From Arthrobacter pityocampae (GTDB lineage Bacteria; Actinomycetota; Actinomycetes; Actinomycetales; Micrococcaceae), in contig NZ_PRKW01000001.1 of the NCBI RefSeq assembly GCF_002927275.1, forward strand, positions 744,001 to 808,000: a DNA stretch of 64,000 bases, given 5' to 3'. Positions 20,054 to 28,299 of the stretch are shown here, piece after piece; position 1 is the stretch's first letter; the number at the start of each line of letters is the position of its first letter. The position numbers were made by a program, and so were the translations under genes. The notes beneath the pieces were generated by a model. That model saw nothing but the letters and a program-made list of their open reading frames with translations, was not told the origin of the DNA and did not search any database.

Positions 20054-21265
20054 GCGTCGGACAACATCGCGGACATCCTGACCACGGACGGCTGGGAGCT
20101 GCTCAACTCGCTCGGGCCCTACACGGAGGCCGACAGCCTGCGCCTCACCGGCCAGCTGCGGAAGGCCGGCTACTCCCCCGAGGTGGTCGCCGCGGCCCTC
20201 ACGCAGTCGAGGCTCCGGGCGAAGGCCTCCGCCAAGTTCGGCCCCTTCGCCGCGCGCATGGTCTTCACGGCCGCCGGTCTCGAGCAGGCCACGCGCCTGA
20301 CGGTCGCCGCCCGCCACGCCCAGCGCTTCGTCGACGCCGGGCTCGTGAGGATCGCCGACCTCGGCTGCGGGCTCGGCGCGGACAGCATGGCCCTGGCCAC
20401 CCTCGACCGCGAGGTCACCGCCGTCGAGCTGGACGAGACGACCGCCGCGGCCGCGACCATGAACCTGATCCCGTTCCCCAACGCGCGCGTCGTCAACGCC
20501 GACGCCTCCTCCATCGACACCACCGCCTTCGACGGCGTCTGGCTCGACCCGGCACGCAGGACGACGACGACGTCCGGCACGTCCCGGATCTTCGACCCCG
20601 AGGCGTTCTCGCCCCCGCTGTCCTTCGTGGAGGACCTCGCCGACGGCGGCAAGCCCGTGGGCGTGAAGATGGGGCCGGGCATGCCCCACGCATCCGTCCC
20701 GGCGGGTTGCGAGGCGCAGTGGGTCTCCGTGGACGGCGACGTCACGGAGGTGGCCCTCTGGTTCAACGCGCTCCGCCGCGAGGGCGTCCGGCGGGCCGCG
20801 CTCGTCCTCGGGGCGCGGGGCGCGGCGGAGATGGTGTCGGAGCGGGAATTCGGCGACGGACCGACCCCCGCCGTCGGCGCACCGGCCGGCTACCTCTACG
20901 AACCCGACGGCGCCGTCATCCGCGCGGAGCTCGTCGCGGATCTCGCCGCGCAGCTCGGCGGGCACCTGCTGGACCCGATGATCGCCTACATCTGCGCGCC
21001 GACCTTCACCGACACCCCGTTCGCCCGCGCCTACCGGGTACTCGAGGTCAGGCCCTACAACGTGAAGGCACTCAAGGCCTGGATCCGCACCGAGGGGATC
21101 GGGGTGCTCGACATCAAGAAGCGCGGCACCTCCGTCACCCCCGAGGAGGTCCGCCGGCAGCTGCTGACCGGATCGGGCAAGGGCCGGAAGAAGGCCACCC
21201 TCGTCCTGACGCGCGTCGGGGACGAGCGCGTGGCGATCGTCGTCGAGCCCGTCCCCGCCCCCTGA
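20051..21265 (+). CDS. SAM-dependent methyltransferase with THUMP-like C-terminal domain
   Basis: 404 aa. The middle Rossmann domain has SAM motif I DLGCGLGADSMALA (about residues 100-113) and the acidic loop VTAVELDETT. The usual catalytic NPPY position reads WLDPARRTTT. The C-terminal third (about 330-400, KRGTSVTPEEVRRQLL) resembles the THUMP-like domain found after such methyltransferases in actinobacteria. An RNA substrate is plausible but unproven. Leaderless start at ATG 20051. Confidence 0.75.
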   Translation: MASDNIADILTTDGWELLNSLGPYTEADSLRLTGQLRKAGYSPEVVAAALTQSRLRAKASAKFGPFAARMVFTAAGLEQATRLTVAARHAQRFVDAGLVRIADLGCGLGADSMALATLDREVTAVELDETTAAAATMNLIPFPNARVVNADASSIDTTAFDGVWLDPARRTTTTSGTSRIFDPEAFSPPLSFVEDLADGGKPVGVKMGPGMPHASVPAGCEAQWVSVDGDVTEVALWFNALRREGVRRAALVLGARGAAEMVSEREFGDGPTPAVGAPAGYLYEPDGAVIRAELVADLAAQLGGHLLDPMIAYICAPTFTDTPFARAYRVLEVRPYNVKALKAWIRTEGIGVLDIKKRGTSVTPEEVRRQLLTGSGKGRKKATLVLTRVGDERVAIVVEPVPAP

Positions 21266-21319
21266 GGACGGGCCACACTTCCCTGACCTCCGCAACCCCG
21301 GACGTCGTCCGGCGCGAGG

Positions 21320-21350
21320 GCTCCCGGCATTCCTAGACTCGGCCGGGAGC
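21320..21350 (+). promoter_or_regulatory. Perfect 9-bp inverted repeat flanking a TAGACT -10 box
   Basis: GCTCCCGGC (21320-21328) and GCCGGGAGC (21342-21350) are perfect reverse complements around 13 nt that contain TAGACT (21334-21339). It could be an operator over the promoter of the HAD gene or a hairpin ending the upstream transcript. Confidence 0.5.
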
Positions 21351-21376
21351 ACATTCATCCCGGCGGAAGGCAGCAC

Positions 21377-22090
21377 ATGGCAGAGGACACCAGCACGGCA
21401 GCGGGCACCCGGCACGGAGTGCTGTTCGACGTGGACGGCACCCTCGTGGACTCCAACTACCAGCACACCATGGCCTGGTGGCAGGCCTTCCGGCGGTTCG
21501 GCCACGACGTGCCCCTGGCCGAGATCCACCGGGCCATCGGGATGGGCGGCGACAAGCTCGTGGAGCACCTGCTCGGCGAGGACCGCGACACCGGCCAGGA
21601 CTCCGACCTGGACGCCACGCACAGTGCCCTCTTCTCGAGCTACTGGCCCGGCCTGCGGGCCTTCGAGGGCGCCGGCGACCTCCTGCGCCGCTGCGCCGAC
21701 GACGGCCTGATCGTGGTCCTCGCCTCCTCCTCCTCGCAGCAGGAGGTGGGCGTCTCCCGCGGGATCATCGACGCCGACGCCGCCATCAGCGCCGCCACCA
21801 GCTCGTCCGACGCCGAGAACAGCAAGCCGTCCCCGGACATCCTGCAGGCTGCGCTCGACGCCGGCGGGCTCGACGCCGCGAACACCGTGTTCGTCGGCGA
21901 CTCGGTCTGGGACGTCGAAGCCGCGAGCGCCCTGGGCATCCCGACGGTGGGACTCGCCTCGGGGGGCACGAGCGGGGCGGAGCTCCGGGAGGCCGGAGCC
22001 GTGACGGTCTACCAGGACATCCGTGCCCTGCTCGACGCGTTCGACGAGGGGCCGCTGCACCGGCTCACGGCGGCGGCGGCGACCGCCTGA
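21377..22090 (+). CDS. HAD-family hydrolase (phosphoglycolate phosphatase/beta-PGM-like)
   Basis: 237-aa HAD subfamily IA phosphatase. Motif I FDVDGTLVDSN supplies the nucleophile and general-acid Asp, motif II is LASSSSQQEV, the motif III Lys is in ENSKPSPD, and motif IV is VFVGDSVWDVEAA. A helical cap lies at about residues 25-90. Substrate not predictable. ATG has GGCGGAAGG upstream. Confidence 0.85.
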   Translation: MAEDTSTAAGTRHGVLFDVDGTLVDSNYQHTMAWWQAFRRFGHDVPLAEIHRAIGMGGDKLVEHLLGEDRDTGQDSDLDATHSALFSSYWPGLRAFEGAGDLLRRCADDGLIVVLASSSSQQEVGVSRGIIDADAAISAATSSSDAENSKPSPDILQAALDAGGLDAANTVFVGDSVWDVEAASALGIPTVGLASGGTSGAELREAGAVTVYQDIRALLDAFDEGPLHRLTAAAATA

Positions 22091-22112
22091 GACTCGCGGC
22101 GTCGGAGGGCGT

Positions 22113-22406
22113 CTAGTCCTCGCTGGTGAGGAGCCGTCGTCGGGCGCTCAGGAGTTCGACCTCCGGCCTCGCTGCGACGTACCGCTCCACGCGGTCCAGG
22201 ACGTCCACCACGTGCCGGCGGTCCCCTCCGACCACGCCGGCCCCGACGACGGCGCGGCGGTGCAGTTCCTGGTGGTCCACCTCGGCGACGGAGAGCTCGA
22301 ACTTCCGCCGGAGGTCCGCCACGAGCGGGCGCACCACCGAGCGCTTGCCCTTCAGCGAGTGCACGTCGCCGAGCAGGACGTCGAACTCGATGACTCCGAT
22401 CCACAT
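22113..22406 (-). CDS. DUF503 family protein
   Basis: 97-aa cytosolic protein. Starts MWIGVIEFDVLLGDVHSLKGKR, the conserved DUF503 opening, and has VRPLVADLRRKFELSVAEVD. The family is ferredoxin-like in fold and often sits near infB/rbfA; function unknown. GAGGGG lies upstream of the ATG. It follows the LacI gene by 38 bp on the same strand. Confidence 0.85.
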   Translation of the reverse strand: MWIGVIEFDVLLGDVHSLKGKRSVVRPLVADLRRKFELSVAEVDHQELHRRAVVGAGVVGGDRRHVVDVLDRVERYVAARPEVELLSARRRLLTSED

Positions 22407-22444
22407 GGGCGTTCCCCTCGTCGAGTGCTTCTCCCCGGGCGGGC

Positions 22445-23461
22445 TCAGGCCGAATCGCGCCAGACGACCGTCGTGTCGAGCACCTGCACGGGGCTCGGCA
22501 GGCCGCGGATCTGGGCCAGCACCAGTTCGGCCGCCGTGCTGCCCAGCAGGTCGGCCGGCTGCCGGACGGTCGACAGCTGGGGCCTGGTCCTCACCGCCCA
22601 GCTGCTGTCGTCGAAGCCGACGATCCCGACGTCGTCGGGCACCTTCCGCCCCGACTCCTGGAGGGCGGTCATGGCACCCGCCGCGACGGCGTCCGAGGCC
22701 GCGAAGACGCCGTCGATCCCGGGGTTGCGGCGCAGCAGCTCCTGCATGCCCTCGAGCCCGGCAGCGTAGGTGTAGAGCGGGTACTCGACCACCAGCGACG
22801 CGTCGAAGCGGTCCCCCATCGCGTCCTGGAAGCCCGTGAAGCGGTCATGCCCCGAGTCGCGGTCCATGGCGCAGGCGATCATGCCGATCGTGTGGCGTCC
22901 GGTCTCCACGAGGCGCTGTGTGATCGCCCGTGCGGCGGCGGCGTTATCGATCGCGACGTACGGGAGGTCGGGCGTACCGGGAGGGTGGCCGACGAAGGCG
23001 GCCGGGACGCCGATGTCACGGACCGCGGAGGCGATGGGGTCCGCCGCCCGTGCGGAGACGATGACCGCGCCGTCCACGAGGCCTCCCCTGAGGTAGTCGG
23101 CGACCCGGTGGCTGTCCCGGTCGGAGTCGATGATGAGGGAGACGAGCTGGTAGTCGGCCTTGGAGAGCACGGCGTTCGCGCCGAGGAGGATGGAGCCGAT
23201 GTTGGGGTCCTCGAACAGGAGCGAGTGCGGCTCGTGGATGATCAGGGCGATCGCCCGGGACTCCTGGGTGACGAGGTTCCTGGCCGCGGAATTGCGGACG
23301 TAGCCCACCCGCGCGATAGCTTCCTCGACGGCGATGCGGGCTTCCTCGGACACGTACCGTTCGCCGTTGACGACCCGCGACACCGTCCCTCGCGAGAGCC
23401 CGGCCGCGGTGGCGACGTCGTTGATGGTCGCCCGGCGATTACGGGTGCGGATCGGGGGCAT
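22445..23461 (-). CDS. LacI-family transcriptional regulator
   Basis: 338 aa. N-terminal HTH TINDVATAAGLSRGTVSRV with hinge helix, then a sugar-binding domain of periplasmic-binding fold (about residues 70-338). The open frame extends 64 codons further upstream, but ATG 23461 is chosen because it precedes the conserved HTH closely and stands 6 nt after TACAGT. Target unknown; the LacI-type operators at 30015 and 30060 are candidates, 6.6 kb away. Confidence 0.92.
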   Translation of the reverse strand: MPPIRTRNRRATINDVATAAGLSRGTVSRVVNGERYVSEEARIAVEEAIARVGYVRNSAARNLVTQESRAIALIIHEPHSLLFEDPNIGSILLGANAVLSKADYQLVSLIIDSDRDSHRVADYLRGGLVDGAVIVSARAADPIASAVRDIGVPAAFVGHPPGTPDLPYVAIDNAAAARAITQRLVETGRHTIGMIACAMDRDSGHDRFTGFQDAMGDRFDASLVVEYPLYTYAAGLEGMQELLRRNPGIDGVFAASDAVAAGAMTALQESGRKVPDDVGIVGFDDSSWAVRTRPQLSTVRQPADLLGSTAAELVLAQIRGLPSPVQVLDTTVVWRDSA

Positions 23462-23473
23462 ACGTGTACTGTA
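23459..23473 (-). promoter_or_regulatory. Leaderless promoter TACAGT-N6-ATG of the LacI gene
   Basis: On the minus strand TACAGT (23468-23473) is followed by ACACGT and then the ATG. Confidence 0.5.
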
Positions 23474-23532
23474 GCCGAGCCCCGACGAGCCCTTTCTCCA
23501 CGGGCGGCATACAGTTTTCCGCGCGGGCGACG

Positions 23533-23538
23533 TACTCT
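23533..23538 (+). promoter_or_regulatory. Candidate -10 TACTCT upstream of the 129-aa protein
   Basis: CGTACTCTGGGAGGAGT resembles the block before rnj. No matching -35 was seen. The leader would be about 110 nt. Confidence 0.3.
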
Positions 23539-23652
23539 GGGAGGAGTTGTCTAGAAGAAGGCGGCTGCTCCTCCGGCTCTTCTCCCCGGAGCTCCGGCAG
23601 CTCCGCCGGGCACCGTACGGTAGAGCTCCATCCCCGATCGGGGCGTGCAGCA

Positions 23653-24042
23653 ATGAACCATCAGAAGAATCTTCTTCCAGGATCCTCCACCCACGGATCC
23701 CCGGGCCATGTCACCGTGACGCAGCACATCGACGAATTCCTCGGGGCCACCACCACCGTCACCCTCGACGGAGCGCTCGTCTCCGTCGACGAACTCGAGA
23801 GCCTCTACGTGTACTGGTGCTCCCGGAACCACCACGACCCCTCTGCCACGGAGGACGTCCTCGCGGCCCTCGGGCAGCAGGGCGTGGAGCCGCTCGCCCG
23901 CGACGGCGTGGACTACGTCGAGGGGCTCGTGCTGACCGGCGGCCTCGTGAGGGACTTCATCCTCGCCTGCGAGTTCTCCGGCGTCTGGGGCGTCCCCTCG
24001 ACGCTCGAGCCGGCGACGGCACGGGAAGCCACGGCGTCCTGA
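23653..24042 (+). CDS. Hypothetical protein, 129 aa
   Basis: Small soluble acidic protein, no signal peptide or membrane segment. Residues about 28-110 form two predicted helical parts: QHIDEFLGATTTV, VDELESLYVYWCSRNHHDP, and VDYVEGLVLTGGLVRDFILA. The true start is uncertain: ATG 23653 or the in-frame GTG before TVTQHIDEF. Not recognised. Confidence 0.55.
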   Translation: MNHQKNLLPGSSTHGSPGHVTVTQHIDEFLGATTTVTLDGALVSVDELESLYVYWCSRNHHDPSATEDVLAALGQQGVEPLARDGVDYVEGLVLTGGLVRDFILACEFSGVWGVPSTLEPATAREATAS

Positions 24043-24071
24043 CCGGCGGGGGGACGGCACGCGGGGGTGCG

Positions 24072-24605
24072 ATGGGCAGGAAGACGGCGGGACCACGCAG
24101 CACGCCCGCCCTCGCCGCGCTCACGGCCGCGGCCGTCCCCTTCACGGCGCACCCGTACAGCCACGAGGCGGGCGTCTCCTCCTACGGCCTCGAGGCCGCC
24201 GCAGCACTCGGCGTCGACCCCGACCGCGTCTTCAAGACCCTGATGGCGAGCGTCGACGGCGGTCTGGTCGCGGCTGTCGTCCCCGTCAGCGGGTCGCTGG
24301 ACCTGAAGGCCCTGGCGTCGGTGCTCGGTCGGCGGAAGGCCGCCATGGCCGATCCGGATGCCGCGCGGCGACGGACGGGCTACGTGCTCGGCGGGATCTC
24401 CCCGATCGGTCAGCGCCAGGCGTCCCCCGTCGTCGTCGACCGGTCCGCCCTCGACCACGTGACCGTCTTCGTGTCCGGCGGCCAGCGGGGCCTGGACATC
24501 GAACTGGCGCCGGCGGACCTCGTCACCGTCACGCACGCCCTGGTCGCGCCGATCGCTGGGACGCGGTCCCGCCCGGAGGATCCGCGGCCTGCGTCGAGCG
24601 CGTGA
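24072..24605 (+). CDS. ybaK: YbaK/EbsC-family aminoacyl-tRNA deacylase
   Basis: 177-aa single-domain trans-editing factor that hydrolyses mischarged Cys-tRNA(Pro). The conserved Lys is in VFKTLMASVDG, and the substrate-pocket motif GGISPIGQR is present, followed by the VFVSGGQRGLDIELAP strand. The 3' end overlaps the convergent MarR gene by 77 bp. Confidence 0.88.
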   Translation: MGRKTAGPRSTPALAALTAAAVPFTAHPYSHEAGVSSYGLEAAAALGVDPDRVFKTLMASVDGGLVAAVVPVSGSLDLKALASVLGRRKAAMADPDAARRRTGYVLGGISPIGQRQASPVVVDRSALDHVTVFVSGGQRGLDIELAPADLVTVTHALVAPIAGTRSRPEDPRPASSA

Positions 24606-25059
24606 GGTGCGTCCGGACCACCTCGGTGGACGCCCTGAGGAAGCCCTCGATCAGTGCCAGCTCGGCGTCGTCGTAGCCCGCCATCACCCCGGCCAGATCC
24701 GCGGCGAGCGGCTGGAAGAACTCCTGCCCGAGGTGCACGGCCGCCGGCTCCACGACCAGCAGGACGCGACGCCGGTCCGTCGGGTCGACCTCGCGCCGGA
24801 CATGCCCGGCGGCGAGCAGGCGGTCCACCAGCGCCGTGACCGAGGCCGGTGTCAGGTCGAGGCGGGCGCCCAACTGTCCGGCGGTCAGGGGCGTACCGCG
24901 CCGGTCCGCCTCCATCAGTTCCATGATCGCCCGCGCCGCCGTGTGATGCATCTCGTAGCGGGTCCCGAAGGACCGGCTGAGGTCGCCGGACACGCCGGCG
25001 AACTGCCGCAGCATCGCGGCGACGCCCTCCCATGGATCCTGGGTCTTGTGCGCGTCCAC
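24529..25059 (-). CDS. MarR-family transcriptional regulator
   Basis: 176-aa winged-helix regulator: recognition region LTAGQLGARLDLTPASVTAL and wing with DPTDRRRVLL. GTG start at 25059 has TAGGAG 7 nt upstream. Divergent from a DrrAB-like ABC exporter 76 bp away, which it very likely controls. The extended Pro/Arg-rich tail lies in the overlap with ybaK. Confidence 0.85.
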   Translation of the reverse strand: MDAHKTQDPWEGVAAMLRQFAGVSGDLSRSFGTRYEMHHTAARAIMELMEADRRGTPLTAGQLGARLDLTPASVTALVDRLLAAGHVRREVDPTDRRRVLLVVEPAAVHLGQEFFQPLAADLAGVMAGYDDAELALIEGFLRASTEVVRTHLTRSTQAADPPGGTASQRSARPGRA

Positions 25060-25135
25060 CGAGGCTCCTACTCTTAGATGATCGAACTATTCCATCAGCT
25101 TACTTTACGGCTGTCGAAAGAATAGGTGGGCGTGC
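25060..25135. promoter_or_regulatory. Divergent MarR/ABC exporter control region
   Basis: 76 bp shared by two divergent genes. It is AT-rich relative to the window and contains TTAGATGATCGAACTATT, an imperfect inverted repeat (TAG..T.....A.CTA) suitable for a MarR dimer. The exact operator is uncertain. Confidence 0.35.
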
Positions 25136-26146
25136 ATGGCCGGGATCGACCCCGCGATCTCCGCGGACCACATCATCCGGCGCTTCGGCGCCACCGTCGC
25201 GGTCGACGACGTCAGCCTCGCCGTCGCACCGGGAGAGATCTACGGATTCCTCGGACCGAACGGGGCCGGGAAGTCGACCCTCACCCGCGTATTGTGCACG
25301 CTGATCACACCGTCCGAGGGGCACGCGCGGGTGGCCGGGTACGACGTCGCCACCGAGGCGGAGGAGGTCAGGCTGCGGGTGGGCGTCGCACTGCAGGAAG
25401 CGGCGCTCGACGACCAGCAGACCGGGTCCGAGATGCTGGCCCTGCAGGGCCGGTTCTACGGCCTGTCGGCCGCGGCCACCCGCTCGCGCGTCGCCGAACT
25501 GACGGACCTCATCGATATCGGTGATGCCCTCGCACGCCGGATCGGCACCTACTCCGGTGGCATGAAGCGCCGCCTCGACCTCGCCCTGGCCCTCGTCCAC
25601 GACCCGGCCGTGCTGTTCCTCGACGAACCGACCACCGGACTGGATCCCGTCAGCCGCGCCAAGGTCTGGCAGGAGGTCCGCCGGCTGAACACCGACCTGG
25701 GCATGACGGTCTTCCTGACCACCCAGTACCTCGAGGAGGCGGACGAGCTCGCCGACCGCGTGGGAATCATCAACAAGGGCGTCCTCGTGGCCGAGGGCAC
25801 GCCCACCGAGCTCAAGCGCGCCATCGGCACGGACGTCATCATCGTGACGCTCGGCGGATCCGTCGACCGGGCGCGGACCGCCCTCGGACGCCTCGGGACC
25901 GTCCAGCGGATCGAGACCAGCGGGGAGACGCTCATGCTCAGCGTCTCCGACGGACCCTCGACGATCAGCCCCGTCGCGGTGACCCTCGCGGACGTGCCGG
26001 GCGCCGACGTCCGCGAACTCTCCCTGCGCCGACCGTCGCTCGACGACGTGTTCCTCTCGGTCACGGGCGAGCACATCAGCGACGACCACGCCCCGGGCGG
26101 AGCGGTTGACACTTCACGGGACGACTCCACGAGGGAGAGGGCATGA
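25136..26146 (+). CDS. ABC-2 type exporter ATP-binding protein (DrrA-like)
   Basis: 336-aa ATPase of the daunorubicin-resistance (DrrA) type: Walker A GPNGAGKST, Walker B AVLFLDEPTTGLD, switch region FLTTQYLEEADEL, and the long C-terminal regulatory domain (about residues 230-320). The signature is YSGGMKRRL. Works with the permease that follows (4-bp ATGA overlap). Drug or lipid efflux under MarR control is the likely role. Confidence 0.9.
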   Translation: MAGIDPAISADHIIRRFGATVAVDDVSLAVAPGEIYGFLGPNGAGKSTLTRVLCTLITPSEGHARVAGYDVATEAEEVRLRVGVALQEAALDDQQTGSEMLALQGRFYGLSAAATRSRVAELTDLIDIGDALARRIGTYSGGMKRRLDLALALVHDPAVLFLDEPTTGLDPVSRAKVWQEVRRLNTDLGMTVFLTTQYLEEADELADRVGIINKGVLVAEGTPTELKRAIGTDVIIVTLGGSVDRARTALGRLGTVQRIETSGETLMLSVSDGPSTISPVAVTLADVPGADVRELSLRRPSLDDVFLSVTGEHISDDHAPGGAVDTSRDDSTRERA

Positions 26147-26952
26147 CCGCCGCCAGCAGCACCCCGGGCCGCTCCGTCGCCGCGCCGCGCCGCGCCGGGT
26201 TCCTGCGGGACCTGGTGTCCGTCGCCACCCGCGCGCTGAGGGCCATCCCCCGCGCTCCCGCCGAGGTGATCCCCGCACTGGTCATCCCGGTGTTCTTCTT
26301 CGTCGTCAACATCGGCGCCCTGGAACCCGTGGCCGAGGCCACTGGCGTGCCCGACTTCCGCGCCTTCCAGCTGCCCGTCGCCATCGTCTTCGCGGTCACC
26401 GGCGTCTCCCGGGCCAGCAGCCTCGTCACGGACATCAGCAGCGGGTACTTCGACCGCCTGCTGCTGACGCCGATGCACCGGTCCGCGCTCCTGCTGGGGC
26501 TGATGGTCGCCGACCTCGTCCTCGTGATGGCGTTGTGCGTGCCGGTGCTGCTGCTGGGGTTCCTCGTGGGCGTCGAGTTCGTCACGGGCCTGGCGGGCAT
26601 TCTCGCGTTCATCGCGATCGCGGGCCTGTGGGGCCTCGCATTCACCGGCTTCCCGTACGCGATCGCCCTGCGGACCGGGAGCCCGGCCGCCGTCAATGCC
26701 TCCTTCCTGCTCTTCTTCCCCTTCGCGTTCCTCACCACGTCCTTCCTCCCGCAGGATGCGCTCACGGGGTGGCTCGCCACGATCGCCGATTACAACCCCA
26801 TCACCTACCTGCTCGCCACCCTGAGATCGCTCATCAGTGGCGGCTGGGTGTGGGACGATCTGTGGCCGGGCCTCCTGGCCATCGCCGTCGTCGGAGCCGC
26901 CAGCTTCACGCTCGCCTTCGCCACCCTGCGCGGCCGGGTGTCCCGGGACTGA
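26143..26952 (+). CDS. ABC-2 type exporter permease (DrrB-like)
   Basis: 269-aa membrane protein with six helices. Family signatures are the early RAIPRAPAEVIPALVIPVFF segment and the late FPFAFLTTSFLPQDAL and YNPITYLLATLR. ATG overlaps the ATPase stop (ATGA), so translation is coupled. A perfect hairpin closes the operon. Confidence 0.9.
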   Translation: MTAASSTPGRSVAAPRRAGFLRDLVSVATRALRAIPRAPAEVIPALVIPVFFFVVNIGALEPVAEATGVPDFRAFQLPVAIVFAVTGVSRASSLVTDISSGYFDRLLLTPMHRSALLLGLMVADLVLVMALCVPVLLLGFLVGVEFVTGLAGILAFIAIAGLWGLAFTGFPYAIALRTGSPAAVNASFLLFFPFAFLTTSFLPQDALTGWLATIADYNPITYLLATLRSLISGGWVWDDLWPGLLAIAVVGAASFTLAFATLRGRVSRD

Positions 26953-26956
26953 CGCC

Positions 26957-26979
26957 GCGTCGGTCCCCGGGACCGACGC
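26957..26979 (+). terminator. Hairpin after the DrrAB-like operon
   Basis: GCGTCGGTCCC and GGGACCGACGC are perfect 11-bp reverse complements separated by one base, 4 bp after the permease stop. Confidence 0.65.
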
Positions 26980-26990
26980 CGCACGGTGGG

Positions 26991-27005
26991 TAGGGTGAAC
27001 GAGTG
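26991..27005 (+). promoter_or_regulatory. Leaderless promoter TAGGGT-N6-GTG
   Basis: TAGGGT (26991-26996) is followed by GAACGA and the GTG start of the GNAT gene. Confidence 0.5.
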
Positions 27006-27422
27006 AGAATCACGGCCGGCGCCCCTCCCCTGGACCGCGCGATCGCGCTCTACGACGCCGTGGGGTGGACCGCCTACACGCGGGATCCCGACCGACTCGC
27101 GCGGAGCCTCGCCGGGTCCCACCTGGTGGTCACGGCGTGGGACGATGACGGCGGCCTGCGCGGGCTGGCACGAACCGTCTCCGACGGGGAGTCGATCTGC
27201 TACATCCAGGACCTCCTCGTGCACCCCGCGTCCCGGCGCCGCGGGGTGGCTCGCGCCCTGCTGGAGGACATCCAGGGACGCTACGGCCACTGCATGTTCC
27301 TGGCCCTGAGCACCGACGCCGAGGGCACCGAGGACGCGGCGCTGTCGCACCCTTTCTACCGTGCCCTGGGGTTCCAGCCGCACGCCGAGCTCCGCCTCGC
27401 CGCGTTCGGCTATCGCCCGTAG
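27003..27422 (+). CDS. GNAT-family N-acetyltransferase
   Basis: 139-aa acetyltransferase. Acetyl-CoA loop VHPASRRRGVARALLEDI, strand YIQDLLV before it, and C-terminal HPFYRALGF. Substrate unknown. Leaderless GTG start. Confidence 0.85.
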   Translation: MRITAGAPPLDRAIALYDAVGWTAYTRDPDRLARSLAGSHLVVTAWDDDGGLRGLARTVSDGESICYIQDLLVHPASRRRGVARALLEDIQGRYGHCMFLALSTDAEGTEDAALSHPFYRALGFQPHAELRLAAFGYRP

Positions 27423-27435
27423 CGGCCTGAGCCTC

Positions 27436-28272
27436 CTACGCGGCGATCCGCACCGCGCCGCCGGAGACCGTGAGTCCCCCGGTCGCGGGGATGCCGACCG
27501 TGATGAGGGACGGGCGCCCGACGTCGGCGCCCTGATGCACGGTCAGGACTCCGGGCGGAACCACCTCGCCGCGGGCCCGCAGATACGCGCCGAGAGACGC
27601 GGCCGCCGAACCGGTGGCGGGGTCCTCGCGCACCCCGCCGGGCGGGAAGGGGTTGCGGGCCTCGAAGACGTCCGGGGCGAGTCGGTGCACGACGGCGACC
27701 GTCGCACCCCAGCCCTCGGCGGCCATGAGCGCCCTGAGGCCGTCGTAGTCGTAGTCGAGGGCGCGGAGGACGCCGGCATCGCGGACTGGCACGATCGGGT
27801 GGACGTTGCCGGCGAAGGACAGCAGGACGGGCAGGTCGGCCGACAGATCGTCCTCGGCGAGCCGGAGGTGGCGCAGCAGGTCGGCCCGGCGCCCGGGGTC
27901 CATCGTGTCCACCCACGGCTCGACCGTCTCGAGGGACGCGACGAGGCGGCCGTCCACGCGGGCCGTCGTGAGCGCGAGCACTCCCACCGACGTCGAAAGG
28001 GCCAGCGTCCCGGGTCCGTCGCGTTCGGCGAGCGCGACGCCCGTGGCGATCGTCGCGTGGCCGCAGAAGGGGATCTCCGCTTCGGGGGCGAAGTAGCGGA
28101 CGGTGGCGCTGCCCGGCCTCCGGCGGGAGAGGAAGGCGCTCTCCGCGTAGCCGAGGTCCGCGGCGACGGCCTGCATCTCCCCGGAGGTCAGGCCGTCGGC
28201 GTCGAGCACCACGCCGGCGGGGTTGCCGCCGTCGGGCCGCTCGGTGAAGGCGGCGTAGCGGAGGATCTCCAT
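27436..28272 (-). CDS. PhzF-family isomerase/epimerase
   Basis: 278-aa two-domain diaminopimelate-epimerase fold. Conserved early motif GGNPAGVVLDADGL, catalytic Glu in YAESAFLS, GHATIATGVAL segment, and C-terminal DPATGSAAASLGAYL. Reaction unknown outside phenazine synthesis. ATG 28272 lies 7 nt after TAGCAT (minus strand), another leaderless geometry. Followed by an unrelated amino-acid permease upstream on the same strand. Confidence 0.88.
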   Translation of the reverse strand: MEILRYAAFTERPDGGNPAGVVLDADGLTSGEMQAVAADLGYAESAFLSRRRPGSATVRYFAPEAEIPFCGHATIATGVALAERDGPGTLALSTSVGVLALTTARVDGRLVASLETVEPWVDTMDPGRRADLLRHLRLAEDDLSADLPVLLSFAGNVHPIVPVRDAGVLRALDYDYDGLRALMAAEGWGATVAVVHRLAPDVFEARNPFPPGGVREDPATGSAAASLGAYLRARGEVVPPGVLTVHQGADVGRPSLITVGIPATGGLTVSGGAVRIAA

Positions 28273-28285
28273 GGAGCCGATGCTA
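28270..28285 (-). promoter_or_regulatory. Leaderless promoter TAGCAT-N7-ATG of the PhzF gene
   Basis: On the minus strand TAGCAT (28280-28285), seven bases, then ATG. Confidence 0.45.
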
Positions 28286-28299
28286 GCGGCTCCGGACCG

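Noticed and set aside
19217-22060. 947-codon minus-strand frame over the siderophore ATPase, methyltransferase and HAD genes
   Set aside because: Shadow of three well-supported plus-strand genes.
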